Source of the DNA: Larix sibirica
Taxonomy: Eukaryota; Streptophyta; Pinopsida; Pinales; Pinaceae
Length of the DNA stretch: 11,742 nt
Direction of reading: 5' to 3'
Assembly: GCA_004151065.3 (NCBI GenBank)
Contig: NWUY0300056571.1
Coordinates: 8,145 to 19,886, forward strand
Part shown: piece by piece, positions 7,640 through 11,742 of the stretch
How positions within the stretch are numbered: the stretch's first letter is position 1
Layout of the letters: the number at the start of each line of letters is the position of its first letter
Program-made: the position numbers and the translations under genes
The notes under the pieces: generated by a model
Seen by the model: the letters and a program-made list of their open reading frames with translations, nothing else
Database searches by the model: none
Told to the model about the DNA's origin: nothing

Positions 7640-7804
7640 AACTACCTCTTATTATCATATTATTTTATCAAATTATCTAGTGGGGCTATTTATTACCCAC
7701 CAATTATCAAGTGGGCCTATTCCATAATTATGGCCACATTACATACATTATCCCCTTAAATACTTTTTTAGGTACCCCATATTATCCTCCCTGGGTACAC
7801 AACA

Positions 7805-8370
7805 ATAATGCAGATAGATACATTCATTCTCAAGTGTTCTTAATCTCCTACATTTTTTCAAAAAAATTGCAACACCTCACACATTTGGCTTTTGATACTG
7901 TCCTTTTATGTCATTGTTGTTTTGTCCCTACTTCCTTTAGATGTAGAAACTTTGTAAACTTGTTGCTCGAAATGAGAACAAACTACTAATATTTGAGTCC
8001 TCTTCTCCCATATTTGGAATGTGTAAGGCCTTGTTTAATCTAACTTACTTAAACTCATCTTTTAATGATGTGTGATGTAATATTCTATTTTTTTAATACC
8101 AATATTCTTAATATATAAATACTTTAATGACACACATGCACAATTCTTTTGTAATTATGTAGAGTAATAATGATTTAATATATAACTTTTCATTATTTAA
8201 GACATCACTTAAAAATTAATTATTTTAACATTAAAGTCATATAAAGAATCTTATAACTTTTACTTGATATATTTTTAATCATTTGCAATAAATTACAAAT
8301 TTCTTTTCTTTTTAATTTAATATTTTTTCAATCTAATCTGGATATAATAATTGTCGATAGCAAAAAAATC
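7805..8370. other. AT-rich intergenic DNA, no gene recognised
   Basis: This is flanking DNA beyond the LTR array. Stops are frequent in all frames and the composition is strongly A+T, with short poly(T) tracts. The words gtaaggccttgtttaatc near 8023 resemble the ends of some plant hAT-type elements, but no inverted partner was found. Confidence 0.5.
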
Positions 8371-8396
8371 ACATACACATGCACACACACATATAT
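8371..8396. repeat. CA/TA-rich microsatellite
   Basis: An imperfect alternating run of acatacacatgcacacacac followed by atatat is seen directly. Confidence 0.6.
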
Positions 8397-8457
8397 CGTT
8401 GGATACATATAATCACATATATTTACATTGCTATTAAATTAATTATTCACAAGTGTG

Positions 8458-8640
8458 AAATCTATGCATAACCTACAACATAATTATTTAAACCATTGTA
8501 TTAATACATTACCATAAGTTATGGGTATGTACCGAGTTTTAAATCTATGCATAACCTATACATTTACATGTAATGCAAACATAATTATTTAAACCATTGT
8601 ATTAATACATAACTATAAGTTATGGGTACGTATCTGGTTT
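8458..8640. repeat. Tandem direct duplication, 83 and about 100 bp
   Basis: The block aaatctatgcataacctaca, then ataattatttaaaccattg, then ttatgggta occurs at 8458-8540 and again at 8541-8640. The second copy carries an extra 18 bp or so after the first motif (tacatttacatgtaatgca). Outside that indel the copies differ at only a few bases, so the duplication is fairly recent compared with other repeats here. No coding content. Confidence 0.85.
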
Positions 8641-8641
8641 T

Positions 8642-9051
8642 ACAATGCTCTTTTCTTCTTATTTATGTCTTTATGTCCCAAGATGCGGGATAGGGAAGAG
8701 ACACAAGTAGTAGTATAGGGACCAATAGTGGTCATAGAAGAGGTCACATCAACACTCTAAAATATGAATAGTTTAACTACTAGTTAATTAACTTAAATTC
8801 ATAATTAAATAAATACACAATGTCCAAAAGTTGTAAAAAATGGCCCATAAATTGACTGGGCCTATATTTGTCCAGAAATTGAGCTTTTATGCCCAATTGT
8901 ACATGCCTGACTGACCAGCCTTAGAAAACATCATGTCACTGTCACAACCTATAGTGTTCTACCTAAAAGATGGAATCACACCTTAAAACATCCTATACTG
9001 TCCAACCAAAAAGTATTGTTGCACTATCAAATCAAACCCATTGAATGACAT
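8642..9051. other. Non-coding stretch with paired GGCCCA/TGGGCC motifs
   Basis: No gene is seen. The inverted pair ggccca (8842-8847) and tgggcc (8857-8862) matches the plant site II promoter core, and another ggccca lies at 9131-9136. These six-base motifs occur by chance and no start of a gene follows within the next few hundred bases, so a promoter is not claimed. Confidence 0.3.
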
Positions 9052-9183
9052 ATGGAGACAACTCTACCAAGTTGCAAGCTCAACTTGAATCCAATACCCA
9101 TCCCCACATGCACACATAAACAGGCAAAATGGCCCAGTTTCACTTGCTACAATTATCCACCAACCAACCTTGGTAATGTAGTA

Positions 9184-9355
9184 AATGACAATCAACCAAT
9201 TAAAATGAACAAATCAACCATTAAATTGATTAGAAGCACAAGGATAACCCAAGGTAAGAATGTAATCTGCAATGCAATTAATGACAACCAAGCCATTAAA
9301 ATGATCAAATCAACCAATAAATTCATTAAAAGCACAAGTATCAACCAAGGAATTT
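9184..9355. repeat. Tandem 96 bp duplication inside a fortuitous open frame
   Basis: aatgacaatcaacca begins at 9184 and aatgacaaccaagcc at 9280, a step of 96 bp, with similar sequence throughout (aaaatgaacaaatcaacca against aaaatgatcaaatcaacca). Because 96 is a multiple of three, the plus frame 9052-9378 stays open across both copies and encodes a 32-residue repeat rich in Asn, Ile, Lys, Ser and Thr. No conserved domain, splice context or promoter supports it as a gene. The repeat itself is clear. Confidence 0.75.
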
Positions 9356-9378
9356 TGCTAGTCATTGGATCATACTGA

Positions 9379-9579
9379 AAGCAATCATAACCGCACATTC
9401 AAAATCCATGTTTGCAATCCATGCCAATGACAATCACCATTCAAAATTAATAGTGGAATACTATAAATCAACAACAATCTAATTGAATTTGCCATTTATG
9501 CATTTCACAATTGAAAATGCTTAGCAATTCACTATCAGCAGTCCCTCACATAACAACTTTGGTTCAAGTATTCACACAA
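9379..9579. other. Non-coding AT-rich spacer
   Basis: Nothing is recognised apart from a weak echo of the preceding repeat (gccaatgacaatcaccattc near 9422), which may be a third, decayed partial unit. Confidence 0.35.
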
Positions 9580-9645
9580 TATATGTTTTCTATTTGTGTA
9601 TATGCCATCATTTATATGTTTTCGATTTGTTTATATGCCATCGTT
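9580..9645. repeat. 33 bp tandem duplication
   Basis: Two adjacent units start at 9580 and 9613, each running tatatgttttc, then atttg, then atatgccatc. They differ at only a few positions. No function is suggested. Confidence 0.8.
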
Positions 9646-10284
9646 TGCATGCCAAATCTAGATTTGCTAGAATTATTTTGACTGTCCATTTCATATCCAA
9701 TTCCAAATACAAAACAATTAACATATGGAGCTATTCAAACTCAACTAGAAACCCTTCAAATAGTATCAAACCCCAATAAGTTATAGAAAATGTTGCATCA
9801 AGTTGGGGAGAAAGGGACTACTATGATAGGAAGGGTCTAACAATTTTTTTTTATGTCATTTTATTATATCTATGTGCAACGGCTTCTTCCTTCCATTCTA
9901 GATTCCGTCTTGAATGAAGCAAGTTCTTTTACATTTCCTGAATTTGTCTAGAAGTGAGGGAAGCGTAGGCGTAGTATAGCTAATGAACTTGAGCAAAAAT
10001 GTAATGCAAGAAGATGAAAAATATACCAACAAAGTGGTCACAAGGAAGAAAAACATAACTATAGTTTCTTGGGAGTAATTAACTATGCTCTTACAACTAA
10101 TCTTCCACATGCTCAATTTGGATTTTCCTTACTAATCTTCAAGGTTGAACTCGACATTTAGCATGTTAACTATTTTCTTGATCCATTACCTACATGGTAT
10201 TTTATGTTACCTAGCCCTTATGTGGATTTGAACTCATCTTTTTTATTACAATTCTATCTTGTTCTCATACAGGTTGTTGTAGTC
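9646..10284 (+). other. Upstream region of the transposase pseudogene
   Basis: No coding frame is supported here; the minus-strand frame 9898-10116 looks like a chance open frame. A pyrimidine-rich run ending ttgttctcatacag at 10272 resembles a plant 3' splice site 12 bp before the transposase ATG, so a 5' UTR intron is possible. A matching 5' splice site was not identified, and no terminal inverted repeat of the transposon was recognised. Confidence 0.35.
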
Positions 10285-11742
10285 ATGGCAAGAGGGAATT
10301 ATGTTGCTTGAACAAGGAGAACATGAAGGCGGGTGACTAGGGGTGCACAACTACAACATACTTCATCGGATGAGGAGATACATTAGATCGTTGCTGACCA
10401 AAATGAAAATACAAATGATGAATACCAAAGCATGGTAGAGGATGATGGTGCTACTACTCATACACCTACAGTGCACGCAACTGGTCCAAGCAGGAATATT
10501 AGTGCTATCAAAGATTGGAAAAAAGAGGACATGTCAAAGGAATTTGATGATGTTGAATTCAACAGATATTCTGTGAGAGCAGTTGCAAAAAAGTATGGGA
10601 TTTCACCAACATCATTGCATTATTGGCTAAATGGTCTCACTCATACTACTAAATGGTCTCACTCATACTAAGAGGAAAGGGCCTCTTACAATGTTAACTA
10701 AACAAGAGGAGGAAGAAGTGGTTAGTTGGTGTAAGGAGATGGATAATATGGTCCATAGGATGGAGTTGATACAACTGAAGTTGAATGTTGTGCACATTTG
10801 TCAATTAAGGCCAAATCCATTCAGAGATGGAATTCCTGGGAAATCATGGTGGGAAGGGTTCAAGAAAAGACATCTAGAACTTGTTTTATGGACAATAGAA
10901 GGCCTGGTTAGAGAAAAATATTTGAATTTGCACCTTATGGTTGTGTTTAATTTCTATGGAATTATGTCCAATGCATATAAAAAACATTCATATAGTCCAT
11001 ATCATATATGGAACCATGATGAAATTGGTTTCCAAGTAGGAAGGAATTGTGGTAAGCGGGTAATTGCTAGGAGAGGGAGTAGGAATGTGCCAAAAATTCT
11101 ACCTAAGAGTAGGGAGTGGATAACTATTCTGTGTTGCGTAAATGCAATCGATGCATCAACCCTTGGGTTTTATTTTTTCAAGGGAAAGTCTCGGTTGAAA
11201 AACTACATCAAGAACTGTGAGGTGGGAGCATGCATGGATGCACATGCCAATGTATGGATGACTAAAGAATTGCTTATGAATTGGTTGTGCGACCTTGCTT
11301 CATCTGTACTTGGTGGTGTATCACACAAAAACATACACTTGCTGATTTTTTATGGCCATTGCAACCACATAGCTCTACAAAACATTGAAGTAGAAAACAT
11401 GATGGGCATTGACTTGCTGTCTTTTCCTTCACATACCATCCACAGGTTTCAAATCCTGGATGTGAGTGTGTTTGGGCCTTTCAAAATTATTTCGGGTCCG
11501 AGAGAGTAGGGTGGATGGAAAAGAACCCTAAGGTAGAGGTAAAAAGGTTTGAATTAGATGAACTTGCTAGTAACACATTTAAAAGGGCTCTCACTCCCTC
11601 AAATATCAAGGCTACATTTAGGCGGACTAGAATCTGGCCACTAGATTAAGATTCTCTTATCCATGATATGGCTTGTAACCAATCCTAAATTGAGGTACTT
11701 GGACAGGAAGATGAAAATGCTACAGACAACATGTTATCCCTC
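10285..11742 (+). pseudogene. Pogo/CENP-B-like (DDE_1) transposase pseudogene, partial at 3' end
   Basis: A plant pogo-type transposase, which would bind its element's ends and cut and paste DNA in the nucleus. From ATG 10285 the frame reads MARGNYVA, TGA, TRRT, TGA, RRVTRGAQ, with a third stop (TAG) near 10384; the TGAs look like CGA decayed by C-to-T change. Pipsqueak-type HTH: 10516-10635 (YSVRAVAKKYGISPTSLHYW). CENPB-type second DNA-binding domain: about 10688-10880, ending PGKSWWEGFKKRHLEL. DDE domain: first Asp in WNHDEIGFQ (11018-11020); second catalytic position Tyr in LLIFYGHCNH (11351-11353); third Asp in LDVSVFGPFK (11459-11461), 35 residues on. A 22 bp tandem duplication (10627-10670) shifts the frame after the HTH. 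One missing A in the run at 11483-11486 shifts it again; the C-terminal block WMEKNPKVEVKRFELDEL follows in the new frame. Stops at 11647 and 11686 appear before the frame leaves the window. Multiply inactivated. Confidence 0.88.
10627..10670 (+). repeat. 22 bp perfect tandem duplication in the transposase
   Basis: The 22-base unit beginning ctaaatggtc and ending catacta occupies 10627-10648 and is repeated exactly at 10649-10670. Counting only one copy keeps the HTH frame and the second-domain frame in register (YWLNGLTHT directly followed by KRKGPLTML). The duplication is therefore the frameshifting event. Confidence 0.92.

Larger units (their letters stand above)
1492..7804 (-). mobile_element. 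Tandem LTR retroelement array: LTR-internal-LTR-internal-LTR
   Basis: Three direct copies of a roughly 420 bp LTR alternate with two internal regions of about 1.6 kb. The same anchor, caccatcaat, occurs at 1621, 3629 and 5947, giving periods of 2008 and 2318 bp; the difference is mostly a later insertion in the middle LTR. Primer-binding-like sequence abuts the TG ends of LTRs B and C, while polypurine tracts abut the other ends of LTRs A and B, which fixes the orientation as minus. The internals contain Gag-like and retropepsin-like pseudogenes only. LTR A and C differ at roughly one base in five by eye, so the array is old. No matching target-site duplication was found at the outer edges (tagtt at 1487-1491 against ataat at 7805-7809). 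Confidence 0.82.
5819..7804 (-). repeat. LTR C (5' LTR of the array), split by a retroposon
   Basis: The left part, 5819-6081, begins tgtagtgatc. The right part, 7638-7804, ends ggtacacaaca. Joined in alignment they follow LTR A closely for about 430 bp. Similarity to the other copies stops at the CA at 7804, where LTRs A and B continue into the polypurine tract. This is what an outer 5' LTR should do, and it defines the edge of the array. Confidence 0.75.

Noticed and set aside
1487-7809. Five-base target-site duplication at the edges of the LTR array
   Set aside because: tagtt and ataat do not match. A one-base shift gives four of five matches (atagt against ataat), which is too weak to claim.
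7711-7989. Plus-strand 92-codon frame
   Set aside because: It crosses the LTR C edge at 7804, joining unrelated sequences, and shows no domain.
8020-8040. Sequence resembling the end of a plant hAT-type element (aggccttgttta)
   Set aside because: No inverted copy and no 8 bp duplication were found in the next 1.5 kb. A short word match alone is not enough.
8842-8862. Inverted GGCCCA/TGGGCC pair as a plant promoter (site II) element
   Set aside because: No gene start lies downstream at a plausible distance, and six-base motifs are expected by chance.
9898-10116. Minus-strand 72-codon frame with a hydrophobic middle
   Set aside because: It starts from antisense of AT-rich sequence upstream of the transposase and has no neighbours or motif to support a membrane peptide gene.
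1-11742. CRISPR array, tRNA or rRNA gene, prokaryotic operon or defence system
   Set aside because: No regularly spaced identical repeats, cloverleaf-like segments, Shine-Dalgarno-led gene series or bacterial protein families were seen. All recognisable content is eukaryotic transposable-element sequence.

Overview
The window looks like nuclear, gene-poor DNA of a land plant with a large, repeat-rich genome. It is AT-rich, eukaryotic in style, and filled with nested and decayed transposable elements of plant type: an L1-like LINE relic with an RNase H piece, LTR retroelements with an initiator-Met-type primer binding site, and a CENP-B/pogo-type transposase. I cannot name the species. A gymnosperm, fern, lycophyte or moss is possible, but that is a guess. 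I see no intact host gene, rRNA, tRNA or CRISPR array.

Layout. Positions 1-920 are AT-rich, with a degenerate tandem array of about 88 bp units (272-680). Positions 925-1399 carry two small remnants of a plus-strand plant LINE, an endonuclease-like piece and an RNase H-like piece. Positions 1492-7804 form the main structure: a minus-strand LTR retroelement present as a tandem LTR-internal-LTR-internal-LTR array. The three LTRs (A 1492-1908, B 3499-4177, C 5819-6081 plus 7638-7804) are about 420 bp each once later insertions are removed. Each internal region is about 1.6 kb and holds decayed Gag-like and retropepsin-like coding sequence, but no reverse transcriptase or integrase, so the family appears non-autonomous. 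PBS-like sequences abut LTRs B and C, and polypurine tracts abut LTRs A and B, at the positions this orientation requires.

Two later insertions sit in the array. A 258 bp segment with a perfect 16 bp palindrome lies in LTR B (3890-4147). A 1.54 kb GC-richer, poly(A)-tailed retroposon on the minus strand lies in LTR C (6082-7622), flanked by identical 15-17 bp target-site duplications. It carries a long unrecognised reading frame broken by two TGA codons.

Positions 7805-10284 contain only AT-rich sequence and short direct duplications. Positions 10285-11742 hold a plus-strand pogo/CENP-B-like transposase pseudogene that runs off the window end. It has a pipsqueak-type HTH, a CENPB-type second DNA-binding domain and a DDE_1 catalytic domain. 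It is inactivated by CGA-to-TGA type stops, a 22 bp tandem duplication, loss of the second catalytic Asp and a one-base deletion.

Nothing here functions together as a pathway. The interest lies in the history: an old retroelement that became a tandem three-LTR array, then hosted younger insertions, next to an independently decayed DNA transposon.
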